A stretch of 64,000 nucleotides of DNA from Agrobacterium leguminum. Lineage in GTDB: Bacteria; Pseudomonadota; Alphaproteobacteria; Rhizobiales; Rhizobiaceae. Under the pieces are notes generated by a model that worked only from the letters and a program-made list of their open reading frames with translations, did no database searches and was not told the DNA's origin. Position 1 is the stretch's first letter. Each line of letters opens with the position of its first letter. Both the position numbers and the translations under genes were made by a program. Location of the stretch: positions 1-64,000 of the forward strand of contig NZ_JADQWB010000015.1 of the NCBI RefSeq assembly GCF_015704895.1, in the 5' to 3' direction. Positions 17,616-26,661 of this stretch are shown here, piece after piece.

Positions 17616-18887
17616 ATGTGCTTGAAATTTCTTGGCGCGTCTACGGCCATGCTGCTTCTCGCAGCCCCGGCTTTCGCGCAAACAGAAACCGTCACCATCT
17701 GGAGCTGGAATGTCGCGGCTTCCGCGCTGAAATCCACGGTGGAGGGCTTCAACAAGCAGAATCCGGATATCAAGATCGTCGTTGAAGACCTTGGAAACAA
17801 TCAGGTTTTTGACAAGACGCTAGCCGCCTGCGCAGCCGGCGGCGATGGTCTTCCGGATATTGTCACAATCGAGAATTTCGAAGCGGAACTGTTCTGGAGC
17901 CGTTTTCCCGATTGTTTCGCCAATCTGACCGAGCTTGGCTATACGCCTGAGAAACAGGCGCTTTTCCCGGATTTCAAGCGCACGGAACTGGAGGTTGACG
18001 GCGTCGCCTATGCGGTTCCGTGGGATTCCGGTCCGGTGGCGGTGTTCTATCGCCGCGACTTCTATGAAAAGGCGGGTGTCGATCCGGCCGCCATCAAAAG
18101 CTGGGACGATTTCATCGCCGCCGGCAAGAAGGTCATGGCTGCCAATCCCGGCACCGTCATGGCGCAGGCCGATTTCAATGGCGACAGCGAATGGTTCCGC
18201 ATGATCGCCAATGAGCAGGGATGCGGTTACTTTTCGACCGATGGCCAGAACATCACCATCAACCAGCCCGCCTGTGTCGCGACCCTTGAAAAGGTCAAGG
18301 AAATGAAGGACGCCGGCATCATCACGGCGGCGATCTGGGATGAGAAAATCCAGGCCAATACGGCCGGCAAGGCCGCCAGCCAGATGTATGGCGCCTGGTA
18401 TGAAGGTACGGTTCGTTCCGGCTCCCCCGATCTTTCCGGCAAATGGGGCGTCTATCTGATGCCGAGCCTGACGCCGGATGGCCCGCACGCCGCCAACCTC
18501 GGCGGTTCGTCGCTGGCGATCAGCTCGACATCCCAGCATAAGGAAGCCGCGTGGAAATATATCGATTACGCGCTCACCACCAATGAAGGCCAGGTGACGA
18601 TGCTGAAATCCTTCGGCCTCGTTCCCTCGCTGCTCTCCGCCATTGACGATCCTTTCGTCAAGGAGAAGCAGGCCTATTGGGGCGGACAGGCGGTGTGGAC
18701 CGATATTCTGGCCACCCTGCCGAAGATCGTGCCGAGCCGTGGCACGGCGTTCCAGTCGGATGCGGATGCGATCTACAAGGCGACGCAGACGAAATATTTC
18801 GCGGGCGGATATCCCGATGCGAAAGCGGCGCTCGACGATGCGGCCAAGCAGATCGAAACGGCCACGGGGCTGCCAGTCGCGCAGTAA
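17616..18887 (+). CDS. Sugar ABC transporter solute-binding protein
   Basis: Periplasmic family 1 binding protein of 423 residues with a signal peptide cleaved after AFAQ. It shows TVTIWSWNVAASALKSTVEGFNKQNPDIKI, PDIVTIENFEAELFW and the VDGVAYAVPWDSGPVAVFYRRDFYEKAG region typical of MalE/UgpB-like proteins. The start follows GGGAGG at 6 bases. It heads an operon of two permeases, an ATPase, a dehydrogenase fusion and an M24-fold enzyme, and faces an AraC regulator. Ligand unknown; the downstream oxidoreductase suggests a sugar or glycoside. Confidence 0.9.
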   Translation: MCLKFLGASTAMLLLAAPAFAQTETVTIWSWNVAASALKSTVEGFNKQNPDIKIVVEDLGNNQVFDKTLAACAAGGDGLPDIVTIENFEAELFWSRFPDCFANLTELGYTPEKQALFPDFKRTELEVDGVAYAVPWDSGPVAVFYRRDFYEKAGVDPAAIKSWDDFIAAGKKVMAANPGTVMAQADFNGDSEWFRMIANEQGCGYFSTDGQNITINQPACVATLEKVKEMKDAGIITAAIWDEKIQANTAGKAASQMYGAWYEGTVRSGSPDLSGKWGVYLMPSLTPDGPHAANLGGSSLAISSTSQHKEAAWKYIDYALTTNEGQVTMLKSFGLVPSLLSAIDDPFVKEKQAYWGGQAVWTDILATLPKIVPSRGTAFQSDADAIYKATQTKYFAGGYPDAKAALDDAAKQIETATGLPVAQ

Positions 18888-18909
18888 GTCGGCGGTTAAG
18901 ACCGAGCGG

Positions 18910-19053
18910 GTGCCACAAGTTTCTTCTCCCCGAGGGGGAGAAGTCCGCGGCAGCGGGATGAGGGGGCGAGGGTAGCGATATCCGGTGAGCTAGCCCCCTC
19001 ATCCGACCCTTCGGGCCACCTTCTCCCCCTTGGGGAGAAGAAACCAGTGGCAC
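18910..19053. repeat. Palindromic repeat element B inside an ABC operon
   Basis: A 144-base intergenic element with near-perfect terminal inverted repeats: GTGCCAC (18910-18916) against GTGGCAC (19047-19053), and GTTTCTTCTCCCC against GGGGAGAAGAAAC just inside. A second dyad, GATGAGGGGGC/GCCCCCTCATC, lies further in. It resembles the RIME-type repeats of rhizobia. It lies between the binding-protein gene and the first permease and would form a large RNA hairpin there. Its arms recur as a minimal hairpin at 24043. Confidence 0.7.
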
Positions 19054-19142
19054 CGTTGTGCAAAAGCATTCCCCTCAACGGGGGAAGCTCTTTCTGAAGC
19101 TTTTCCATTTATCCGGCCACCGTCCGGCATATGGAGGTCGTC

Positions 19143-20003
19143 ATGCCGTCCAGGAACAGGATCGCTTATGCGTTCCTTGCGCCCTATCTCCTGATTTTCG
19201 CCACCTTCTGGGTCTGGCCGATCATCAGCTCGTTCATGCTGTCGTTCCAGAACACCCGCATCAACCCATGGCGGTTTGCGCCCTCCATGAACTGGGGGCG
19301 GCTCGTTTCCGATCCGGCCTTTTATAATGCGCTTTATAATACGCTGATCATTCTGGTCATTCAGGTGCCCGTCATGATCGCGCTCGCCACCGTCATGGCG
19401 GTGCTGTTGAATTCACCGCTCCTGAAGGCGCGGCCGCTTTATCGTTTTGCCTTTTTTGCGCCTGTCGTCGTTGGCGAGGTGGCCTATGCGGCTGTCTTCC
19501 GGCTGATGTTCAGCGCCGATTTCGGCATCGTCAACAAGCTCATCACCTCAGTCGGTCTTTCGCCCATCTCGTGGTTCGACAATGCCAATGCGGCCATGGC
19601 GCTGGTCATCATCGCGGTGACCTGGCGCTGGGCGGGGTATAATGCCATCATCATTCTGGCTGGGCTGCAATCGATCCCCGGCGATGTCTATGAAGCGGCG
19701 ACGCTGGACAAGGTGAGCAAGCGCCAGCAGTTCTTTTATGTCACCCTGCCGCTCCTCAAACCCATTATCCTCTTCTGTGTCGTGCTCTCGGTTATCGGCA
19801 CCATGCAGCTGTTTGCCGAACCCTTCCTCATCACCAACAGGGGCGGGCCTGGCGGCGGCACGGAGACGCTGGGGCTGTTCCTTTACCGGCAGGGCTTTAC
19901 CTCACTCAATTTCGGCTACGCCTCGACCATTGCCTACACCATGGCGGCGCTCGCCATCGCCATTTCGCTGCTTAATCTCTGGGTCGGGAGGGAGCCGAAA
20001 TGA
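19143..20003 (+). CDS. Sugar ABC transporter permease 1
   Basis: MalF-like inner-membrane subunit of 286 residues with six hydrophobic segments, beginning NRIAYAFLAPYLLIFATFWVWPIISSFML. The coupling (EAA) loop reads YEAATLDKVSKRQQFFYVTLPLLKPI near residue 192. The ATG at 19143 follows GGAGG at 5 bases; 19131 is an alternative. Its stop overlaps the next permease start by four bases (ATGA). Confidence 0.88.
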   Translation: MPSRNRIAYAFLAPYLLIFATFWVWPIISSFMLSFQNTRINPWRFAPSMNWGRLVSDPAFYNALYNTLIILVIQVPVMIALATVMAVLLNSPLLKARPLYRFAFFAPVVVGEVAYAAVFRLMFSADFGIVNKLITSVGLSPISWFDNANAAMALVIIAVTWRWAGYNAIIILAGLQSIPGDVYEAATLDKVSKRQQFFYVTLPLLKPIILFCVVLSVIGTMQLFAEPFLITNRGGPGGGTETLGLFLYRQGFTSLNFGYASTIAYTMAALAIAISLLNLWVGREPK

Positions 20004-20836
20004 GATCGAAATCGAGATCGCTTTTCTGGCAGAAGATCGCGCTGCATGCGGTGCTGACACCGCTTGCCATCATCTGGCTGTTTCCGCTGTGGATGATGTT
20101 CGTGTTTTCGACCATGCCGGATTACGGCATTTTCAGCCCGGATATCGTGCTGGTGCCCTCCACCAACTTCATCGAGAATTTCAACAACCTGCAGGCGGAT
20201 ACCAATTTCCTCAGGGCCATGTTCATCTCGATCACCGTCGCCGTCATCTACACGGTTCTTTCGGTGTTCCTGACGTCAATGGCCGGCTGGGCGCTGGCGC
20301 GTTACCGCTTTGCCGGACGCGGGGTGGTGATCGCCATCATTCTCGGCACCATCACCCTTCCGTTTGCCGTCGTTGTCATTCCGCAATTCATCATGGTGGC
20401 GCGCGAATTCAAGCTCGCCAACACCTGGGTGGCGCTGATCGTGCCGCCGCTCTTCAACTCGCTCGGCGTTCTGTTCATGCGGCAATCCTTCTCGATGATG
20501 CCGACCGAGCTTTTCGATGCGGCAAGGGTGGAGGGCGTGAAGGAATGGCAGATCTTCCTGCGCATTGCGTTGCCGCTTGCGCGTCCCACCATGGCGGCGC
20601 TCTCCATCATTCTCTTCCTGGCCTCGTGGAACAATTATCTCTGGCCGCTTCTCATCAATTCCCGCCCAGGAATGATGACCGCACCCGTGGCGCTTGGCAC
20701 CCTCATCGGGCTGACCAAAGTGTCATGGGGCGGCATCATGGCCGGCGCGGTGCTGCTCACCGCACCCATCCTCGTGGTTTTCGTGGCTTTGCAGCGTCAC
20801 TTCATCGCCGGCATTTCCGCCGGGGCAGTCAAGTAA
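20000..20836 (+). CDS. Sugar ABC transporter permease 2
   Basis: MalG-like membrane subunit of 278 residues. The N-terminal helix is PLAIIWLFPLWMMFVFSTM. The EAA loop appears as FDAARVEGVKEWQIFLRIALPLARP near residue 174, and the C-terminus ends LQRHFIAGISAGAVK as in other MalG homologues. It overlaps the upstream permease and precedes the ATPase by nine bases. Confidence 0.9.
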   Translation: MRSKSRSLFWQKIALHAVLTPLAIIWLFPLWMMFVFSTMPDYGIFSPDIVLVPSTNFIENFNNLQADTNFLRAMFISITVAVIYTVLSVFLTSMAGWALARYRFAGRGVVIAIILGTITLPFAVVVIPQFIMVAREFKLANTWVALIVPPLFNSLGVLFMRQSFSMMPTELFDAARVEGVKEWQIFLRIALPLARPTMAALSIILFLASWNNYLWPLLINSRPGMMTAPVALGTLIGLTKVSWGGIMAGAVLLTAPILVVFVALQRHFIAGISAGAVK

Positions 20837-20845
20837 GGGGGCCGC

Positions 20846-21931
20846 ATGGCGGAACTTTCGCTCAACAACGTGGTCAAGCGTTACGGCGCGCTGGAAGTGA
20901 TCCATGGCGCAAATCTGGAGGTAAAGGACGGGGAGTTCGTCGTTTTCGTCGGCCCCTCCGGCTGCGGCAAATCCACGCTTCTCAGAATGATCGCCGGGCT
21001 GGAAGATATTTCCGGCGGCGATATCGTGATTGGCGGCAAGACGGTCAGCGATGCCGACCCGGCGGATCGTGGCATTGCCATGGTGTTCCAGTCCTATGCG
21101 CTTTATCCGCATATGACGGTGGCGGAAAACCTCTCCTTCGGCCTTAGAATGAACGGTAACCCCAAGGCCGATACGCAAAAGCGGGTCAACCGCGCGGCCG
21201 AAATTCTGCAGATCAACGAGTTGATGCAGCGCCGGCCGAAACAGCTTTCCGGCGGCCAGCGCCAGCGCGTCGCCATCGGCCGCGCCATCGTGCGCGAACC
21301 GCAGGTCTTCCTGTTCGACGAGCCGCTGTCCAATCTCGATGCGGAATTGCGGGTGCAGATGCGCGTGGAAATCTCCCGCCTGCACAAGCAGCTCGGCACC
21401 ACGATGATCTATGTGACGCATGACCAGACCGAGGCGATGACGCTGGCCGACAAGATCGTTGTGCTGCGGGCGGGCAATATCGAACAGGTCGGTGCGCCGC
21501 TCGATCTCTATGACGACCCCGCCAACCGCTTCGTTGCCGGTTTCGTCGGTTCGCCGAAGATGAATTTTCTCGAAGCCACCATCGTCGGCAGCAGCGCGGA
21601 GGGCGTCAAGCTTTCGCTCGACAGCGACCCTGCGGTGCGGCTGAGCCTGCCGGTCACGGCCGGTTTGAACGAGGGAGCCAGGGTGTCGCTCGGCATCCGG
21701 CCGGAGCATTTTGCCGATGCGGGCGGGGGCGATGCCGATCTCACCGTTCATGTCGATGTCGCCGAACATCTCGGCAATACCAGCTATGTCTATGCCCGGA
21801 CCGAAGGCGGCGAGCAGCTCATCATCGAGCGGCCGGAATCGCGCGATGTCGGCAATCGCGACCGGCTGACGATTGGCCTTTCCGCCCGCCGGGCTTTCCT
21901 TTTCGACAACAAGGGCGACCGCCTGCGCTGA
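20846..21931 (+). CDS. Sugar ABC transporter ATPase (UgpC/MsmK type)
   Basis: A 361-residue ATPase with Walker [11 protein letters not shown]-loop [12 protein letters not shown], signature [12 protein letters not shown], Walker [13 protein letters not shown] and switch histidine YVTHDQTEAM. The C-terminal third is the OB-fold regulatory domain of the UgpC/MalK group (LGIRPEHF). It energises the importer formed with the two preceding permeases. The start follows AAGGGGG. Confidence 0.92.
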   Translation: MAELSLNNVVKRYGALEVIHGANLEVKDGEFVVFVGPSGCGKSTLLRMIAGLEDISGGDIVIGGKTVSDADPADRGIAMVFQSYALYPHMTVAENLSFGLRMNGNPKADTQKRVNRAAEILQINELMQRRPKQLSGGQRQRVAIGRAIVREPQVFLFDEPLSNLDAELRVQMRVEISRLHKQLGTTMIYVTHDQTEAMTLADKIVVLRAGNIEQVGAPLDLYDDPANRFVAGFVGSPKMNFLEATIVGSSAEGVKLSLDSDPAVRLSLPVTAGLNEGARVSLGIRPEHFADAGGGDADLTVHVDVAEHLGNTSYVYARTEGGEQLIIERPESRDVGNRDRLTIGLSARRAFLFDNKGDRLR

Positions 21932-21976
21932 ACCCTTTCCCAAGCACCCAAGACTGATATGAAAGACGAGGATTTC

Positions 21977-23980
21977 ATGACGACCGAACAACCGATCCGC
22001 TGGGGCATCATCGGCCCGGGCACCATCGCCAGAACTTTTGCCGATGGTATCGCGCATTCCCGCACCGGCAGGTTAGAGGCCATCGCCACCCGCAATCCGG
22101 ACAAGCTCGGCCTTGCCGAGGCCTTCGCCGGTGCGCGCATCATCCATGGGTACGATGCGCTGCTTGCCGATCCCGATATCGACGCCGTCTATATCGCCAC
22201 ACCCCATACCGGCCATGCCGAATGGGCGATCAAGGCGATCCGGGCGGGTAAAAACGTGCTGGTGGAAAAGCCCATCGCGCTCTCGGCCTATGATGCCGAC
22301 GCCATTTTCCACGAGGCGAAAAAGGCGGGCGTCTTCGCGGGCGAAGCCTATATGTATCGCCTGCATCCGCAGACGGCGAAGTTGCTGGAGCTGGTGAAAG
22401 CCCGCGCCGTCGGCGATATCCGCATCATCCGCTCCAGCTTCGGTTTCAACATGGGCTCGTTCCGGGCCGATCACCGGCTGTTCGCCAATGAAACGGCGGG
22501 CGGCGGCATTCTCGATGTCGGCGGCTATCCGGTTTCCATGGTGCGGATGATTGCCGGCGCTGTAGACGGAAAACCCTTCGCCGAACCGGAAAAGGTGGCG
22601 GGTGCGGCGCATCTCGGCCAGTCGGGCGTTGATGAATGGGCCTCGGCCGTGCTGAAATTCGCAAACGGCATCGTCGCCGAAGTCTCGTGCTCGATCATGG
22701 CGGCGCAGGACAATGTGCTGCGCATCATCGGCTCGGAGGGCCGCATCGAGGTCAAGGATTTCTGGTTCGCCGCCGGCCACAAGGGCGGCACCGGGCGGAT
22801 CGATATCGTCAGGGGCGACAAGGTGGAAACCATCGAGTTGCCGGAGGATCGCTGGCTTTATTCCTTTGAGGTGGATGCGGCGGGCGAGGCGATCCGGCAG
22901 GGTAAAAAGGAATTCGATGCACCCGGTATGGCCTGGGCGGACAGCCTCGGCAATCTGCGTGTCATGGATCAATGGCGGGCTTCCGTCGGGCTCGAATACA
23001 GCATTGAAAAAGCAACGTCGCGCGTTGCCAATATTGCCGGCGGCAAGGTCGTGGCCGGAAACGCAGTGCCGAAGCGGCAGATACCGGGCCTTGCCAAACC
23101 CGCTTCCGTTGTCGCGCTCGGTTTCGAATTCTTCCCCAATTTCGCTTCCGCATCCCTGACGCTGGATGCCTTTTACGAGGCGGGCGGCAATCTCTTCGAT
23201 ACGGCCTATGTCTATGGCGCAGGCAGGACCGAGGCGATTTTCGGCGACTGGCACACCAGCCGCAACGTGCCGCGCGAAGAGATCGTGCTGATCGGCAAGG
23301 GTGCGCATTCGCCGCTTTGCTATCCTGACATGATCGCAAAGCAGCTCGATCAGTCGCTCGCTCGGCTGAAGACGGATTATGTCGATGCCTATTTCATGCA
23401 TCGCGATAATCTGGAGGTTCCGGTCGGCGAGTTTGTCGATGCCATGGATGCCGAAGTCCGGCGCGGACGCATTCGCGGCATTTTCGGCGGTTCGAACTGG
23501 ACGCGCGAGCGCATGGATGAGGCGGCCGCCTATGCTGCGAAGAACGGCAAGCAGGCTCCGGCCGCGCTTTCCAACAATTTCTCGCTGGCGGAAATGCTCG
23601 ATCCCATCTGGGCGGGCTGCGTCGCGGCATCGGACGACGAGTGGAAGGAATGGCTGAAATCCCGCCAGATTCCCAATTTCGCCTGGTCCAGCCAGGGGCG
23701 CGGATTTTTCACGGACCGGGCAGGGCGCGACAAGCATGACGATGAAGAAATCGTCCGCGTCTGGTATTCCGACCGCAACTTCGTCCGCCGCGACCGGGCA
23801 ATCGAGCTTGCCCAAGAACTTGGACGGCACCCGATCCATATCGCGCTCGCTTATGTCATCGCCCAGCCTTTCCCGGTCATCCCGCTGATCGGGCCGCGCA
23901 CGATTGCGGAGCTGGAAGACAGTCTTTCGGCGCTGGATATCAGGCTGACGGCCGAGCAGGTGAAGTGGCTGGAGGCGTGA
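21977..23980 (+). CDS. Fused Gfo/Idh oxidoreductase and aldo/keto reductase
   Basis: A 667-residue two-domain enzyme. Residues 1-345 are a Gfo/Idh/MocA dehydrogenase with nucleotide motif GIIGPGTIA (10-18), the EKP motif with Lys98, and GGGILDVGGYP near 175. Residues 370-667 are an aldo/keto reductase with the complete tetrad Asp408 (FDTA), Tyr413 (YVYG), Lys441 and His475 (MHRD), and a C-terminal IPLIGPRT cofactor segment. One domain may oxidise an imported sugar and the other reduce a keto product, recycling cofactor internally. ATG at 21977 follows GAGGA; 21959 is an alternative. The frame is continuous, with no sign of sequencing fusion. Confidence 0.85.
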   Translation: MTTEQPIRWGIIGPGTIARTFADGIAHSRTGRLEAIATRNPDKLGLAEAFAGARIIHGYDALLADPDIDAVYIATPHTGHAEWAIKAIRAGKNVLVEKPIALSAYDADAIFHEAKKAGVFAGEAYMYRLHPQTAKLLELVKARAVGDIRIIRSSFGFNMGSFRADHRLFANETAGGGILDVGGYPVSMVRMIAGAVDGKPFAEPEKVAGAAHLGQSGVDEWASAVLKFANGIVAEVSCSIMAAQDNVLRIIGSEGRIEVKDFWFAAGHKGGTGRIDIVRGDKVETIELPEDRWLYSFEVDAAGEAIRQGKKEFDAPGMAWADSLGNLRVMDQWRASVGLEYSIEKATSRVANIAGGKVVAGNAVPKRQIPGLAKPASVVALGFEFFPNFASASLTLDAFYEAGGNLFDTAYVYGAGRTEAIFGDWHTSRNVPREEIVLIGKGAHSPLCYPDMIAKQLDQSLARLKTDYVDAYFMHRDNLEVPVGEFVDAMDAEVRRGRIRGIFGGSNWTRERMDEAAAYAAKNGKQAPAALSNNFSLAEMLDPIWAGCVAASDDEWKEWLKSRQIPNFAWSSQGRGFFTDRAGRDKHDDEEIVRVWYSDRNFVRRDRAIELAQELGRHPIHIALAYVIAQPFPVIPLIGPRTIAELEDSLSALDIRLTAEQVKWLEA

Positions 23981-23992
23981 GAGGCAATGAGA

Positions 23993-24010
23993 CGGCGGAT
24001 TTATCCGCCG
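23993..24010 (+). terminator. Short hairpin after the fusion gene
   Basis: CGGCGGAT (23993-24000) pairs with ATCCGCCG (24003-24010) over a two-base loop, 13 bases after the fusion stop codon. No T-run follows, so only partial termination is likely before the M24 gene. Confidence 0.4.
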
Positions 24011-24042
24011 CTCATTCGGATAGGGCAAGGCGTTGCGGCATA

Positions 24043-24069
24043 TTTCTTCTCCCCGGCGGGGAGAAGAAA
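24043..24069. repeat. Minimal copy of repeat element B arms
   Basis: TTTCTTCTCCCC (24043-24054) pairs perfectly with GGGGAGAAGAAA (24058-24069) over a GGC loop. These are the arms of the 144-base element at 18910 without its core, so this is either a deleted copy or a minimal hairpin of the same family. Confidence 0.55.
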
Positions 24070-24212
24070 CAAGCGGTAATCGCTCGCTCGAACTGACGAT
24101 CTTCGGGGTGGAGATGTCATCTTCCACCTTCATTCCTCTCCCGGTGACTGGTAAAGCGTAGGTCCATAAACGTGTCGCGAAACACCGCAGCGAAACAATC
24201 ACCGGGGTTCCC

Positions 24213-25445
24213 ATGAGCGATATCGACCGAAGCCGTGCCCAGCAGCTGATGCGGGAAGCGGGCATCGACGCGCTGGTGCTTTTCCAGCCCGAAGCCTTCC
24301 GTTATGCCGTCGGCGCCCATGCCGGTGTCGCGACCATGTGGGGCAGGGCGGGTTCGGCAATTGCGCTGGTGCCGGCCGATGCCGATGCGCCGCTTGCCGC
24401 TGTCGTCAGCGATCATGCAGCCCCGCTTGTCAGGAGGGCCGCGCCGGAGATCGATCTGCGCTGCCATCGCATCTGGATCGATATGGTCGATCTGTCGGGC
24501 GTCGAAACCATCGCGCAGGTAGACGATGCCTACCGCCGCAACAATTCCGGTGGTCCGAGGCCGGAGACATTCGATCGCGCCGCCTGTTTCCGCCTGCTGG
24601 CTGACCTGCTGCGGGAGCGCGGACTGACGGCGGCGCGCATTGGCGCAGACCTCGAATTCATGCCCGCCGCCGATTTTCTGGCGTTGCGTCAGTCGCTGCC
24701 CGATGTCGACTGGGTTGACGGATCGGCCGTGCTGCGCCGTCTGCGCGCCGTGAAATCCGAGCGCGAGATAGGGCTTCTGAGGCGCGCGGCGACGGCTGCG
24801 GAGGCCGGGCTGGTCGCGATGGCCGCTGCCGTCAGGCCCGGCGCGCCGCTCGGCGGGCTTTCCTCCGCCTGGAAGGCCGGCGCACAGGCCCATGCCGCGA
24901 AATCCGGGTTTTCGCTGAGTGGACATTGGGATTACATATCCGTCGGACCCGCTTTGTCGGATATGGCGGCGGTTGTCACGCCGGGTGCGCTTATCAAGGC
25001 CGATGTCGGCACGCTGGTCGATGGTTATTCATCGGATGGCGCGCGGAGTTTTTCGTGGGGGCCGGTCTCGCCGCTGGCCGCCGATGTTTTCAGCGCGCTG
25101 GAAGTGGCCTTTGCCCGTGGGCTGGAAGCGCTTCGTCCCGGCAATACATTCGGTGCTGTGCACGCCGCCATGCTGGCCTCGATGCGCGGGCAAGGTTTCA
25201 GCGAATATTATCGCGGCCATTTCGGCCATTCCGTCGGCGGTGGCGTGGGTATCGAGGAATGGCCGTTCTTTTCCCATGACAATCCGGAAATCATTCTTCC
25301 CGGCATGGTCGTGGCGCTCGAAGCGCCGTTTTATGGCGAAGGGCTCGGCGCGCTGATGATCGAGGACCAGTTCCTCGTCACCTCCTCCGGCGCGGAATGC
25401 ATGAACAGCCTGCCGCGCACCCTGCGGGATTTATCGGCGGACTGA
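24213..25445 (+). CDS. M24-family metallopeptidase / creatinase-fold protein
   Basis: A 410-residue pita-bread-fold protein of the Xaa-Pro aminopeptidase group. All five metal ligands are visible: Asp264 (KADVG), Asp275 (YSSDGAR), His339 (FGHSVGGG), Glu370 (VVALEAP) and Glu384 (MIEDQF). The N-terminal 170 residues form the creatinase-type domain. It lies at the end of the sugar ABC operon after the fused dehydrogenase. Whether it cleaves an imported peptide or amino-sugar conjugate, or acts as a non-peptidase hydrolase, cannot be told. It converges with kdgF nine bases away. Confidence 0.85.
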   Translation: MSDIDRSRAQQLMREAGIDALVLFQPEAFRYAVGAHAGVATMWGRAGSAIALVPADADAPLAAVVSDHAAPLVRRAAPEIDLRCHRIWIDMVDLSGVETIAQVDDAYRRNNSGGPRPETFDRAACFRLLADLLRERGLTAARIGADLEFMPAADFLALRQSLPDVDWVDGSAVLRRLRAVKSEREIGLLRRAATAAEAGLVAMAAAVRPGAPLGGLSSAWKAGAQAHAAKSGFSLSGHWDYISVGPALSDMAAVVTPGALIKADVGTLVDGYSSDGARSFSWGPVSPLAADVFSALEVAFARGLEALRPGNTFGAVHAAMLASMRGQGFSEYYRGHFGHSVGGGVGIEEWPFFSHDNPEIILPGMVVALEAPFYGEGLGALMIEDQFLVTSSGAECMNSLPRTLRDLSAD

Positions 25446-25453
25446 CCGCCGGA

Positions 25454-25771
25454 TCAGAGGAAATCGTCGCGGCGTGGGGTAAAGCAGTCGATCAGTTCGC
25501 CCTCTTCCAGACACAGGCAGCCATGCTCGATATGGCCGGGAATGACGAGGCTATCGCCCTTCTGAAGATCGTAGGCTTCGCCGTCGCGGTAAAAGCGGAA
25601 GCTGCCGCTGGCCACATAGGTGGATTGCACATGCGGATGGCTGTGCAGCCTGCCTTCGGCGCCGGTTTTGAAGCGGAAGGAGACCACCATCAGTTCCGGC
25701 GCTTCGGAAAGCACGGTGCGCTCCACGCCATCGTCGGGAGAAACGGTGGGGAAGGTCGGAAGCTGCTGCAT
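25454..25771 (-). CDS. kdgF: KdgF, cupin for unsaturated uronate linearisation
   Basis: A 105-residue single-domain cupin. KdgF converts 4,5-unsaturated galacturonate, released from pectin oligomers, to the linear ketone used by KduI. The metal ligands fit: His43 and His45 in HSHPHVQ, Gln49, and His83 in the second motif (IPGHIEHG). The C-terminus DCFTPRRDDFL is the family ending. The start MQQLPTF follows GAGGAG at good spacing; an ATG at 25789 would add six residues. Last gene of the minus-strand udh-gntR-kdgF group, facing kduI-kduD. Confidence 0.85.
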   Translation of the reverse strand: MQQLPTFPTVSPDDGVERTVLSEAPELMVVSFRFKTGAEGRLHSHPHVQSTYVASGSFRFYRDGEAYDLQKGDSLVIPGHIEHGCLCLEEGELIDCFTPRRDDFL

Positions 25772-25813
25772 ATCGTTCTCCTCAGTCATGCAATGCGGTT
25801 TAAACAGGCAATC

Positions 25814-26551
25814 TCAGCGCGGCGCGCGCAGCATGGAGCGATAACGCGTCTGGCTGCTTTTCAGGTGGCTGCGCATGGCGCTGCGCGCCGCCTCCTCGTC
25901 GCCGTCCTGTATCGCGATCAGGATCGCTTCGTGTTCACCGACGAGCCGGGCGAGATCGGCGGGCGAAAGCACGGTTTCCGTGCCGTTTTCGGCCACGGCG
26001 CGGCGCGGAATGAGGGTAGGGCCGAGCACCTGCAGAAACTCGCTGAAGCGGGGATTGTTGGTCGCTTCGGCAATGGCGAGATGGAAGGCGAAATCGGCCT
26101 CCGCCGTCGGCACGCCCTTGGTGGCGCTGGCGCGGAAGGCATCGAAGGCCTCGATGATCTTTTCCTCCTGCGCCGGCGAACGGCGAATGGCGGCAAGACC
26201 GGCGGCGTCACCTTCAACGGCGGTGCGCAATTCCAGCATTTCGATCAGCGACGAGACGCGCGCAAGATCGACATTGTGGAAGGGACGCCGCTCAGTGGGT
26301 GCGGGTTCCAGTACGAAAACACCCGCGCCCTGACGCGGCTCGACCAGACCGTCGGATCGCAGCGAGGCGATTGCCTCCCGCACCACGGTACGGCTGACAC
26401 CGAATTCCTGCGTCATCTGCGCTTCGGAGGGCAGGCGTTCGCCCGTCTTGTAACGGCCCTTGGCGATCTGGCTGCGGAGTTCCTCCGAAACCTTCACCAC
26501 AAGCGTTCTGCCTTGTGGAGCTGCCGGTTCGGAGCTTGTCGCTTTTGTCAT
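25814..26551 (-). CDS. GntR/FadR-family regulator of uronate genes
   Basis: A 245-residue FadR-subfamily regulator. The winged helix has YKTGERLPSEAQMTQEFGVSRTVVREAIASL near residues 33-63. The C-terminal FCD domain shows ADFAFHLAIAEATNNPRF and VGEHEAILIAIQDGDEEAA, with the histidines that bind metal or ligand in this group. It lies between udh and kdgF, so a uronate-responsive repressor role is likely. Candidate operators are at 27523 and 29177. The start at MTKATSS is chosen because upstream codons in the frame lie in the udh 3' end and a GC hairpin. Confidence 0.88.
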   Translation of the reverse strand: MTKATSSEPAAPQGRTLVVKVSEELRSQIAKGRYKTGERLPSEAQMTQEFGVSRTVVREAIASLRSDGLVEPRQGAGVFVLEPAPTERRPFHNVDLARVSSLIEMLELRTAVEGDAAGLAAIRRSPAQEEKIIEAFDAFRASATKGVPTAEADFAFHLAIAEATNNPRFSEFLQVLGPTLIPRRAVAENGTETVLSPADLARLVGEHEAILIAIQDGDEEAARSAMRSHLKSSQTRYRSMLRAPR

Positions 26552-26661
26552 CTTGGTCGCCGTTCTAAAAAAATGTCGGTTGCGTGCACCGTTCCTCGAT
26601 ACGTCATTCGCGGCCCGGCATGCAATCCCGCCTTTTTCGCGGGAAAGGTCCGTGCGACATT

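Noticed and set aside
22073-24265. Open frame of 730 codons on the minus strand
   Set aside because: Entirely antisense to the Gfo/Idh-AKR fusion, whose domains and active sites are clear. Long antisense frames are common in GC-rich DNA and the translation shows no domain.
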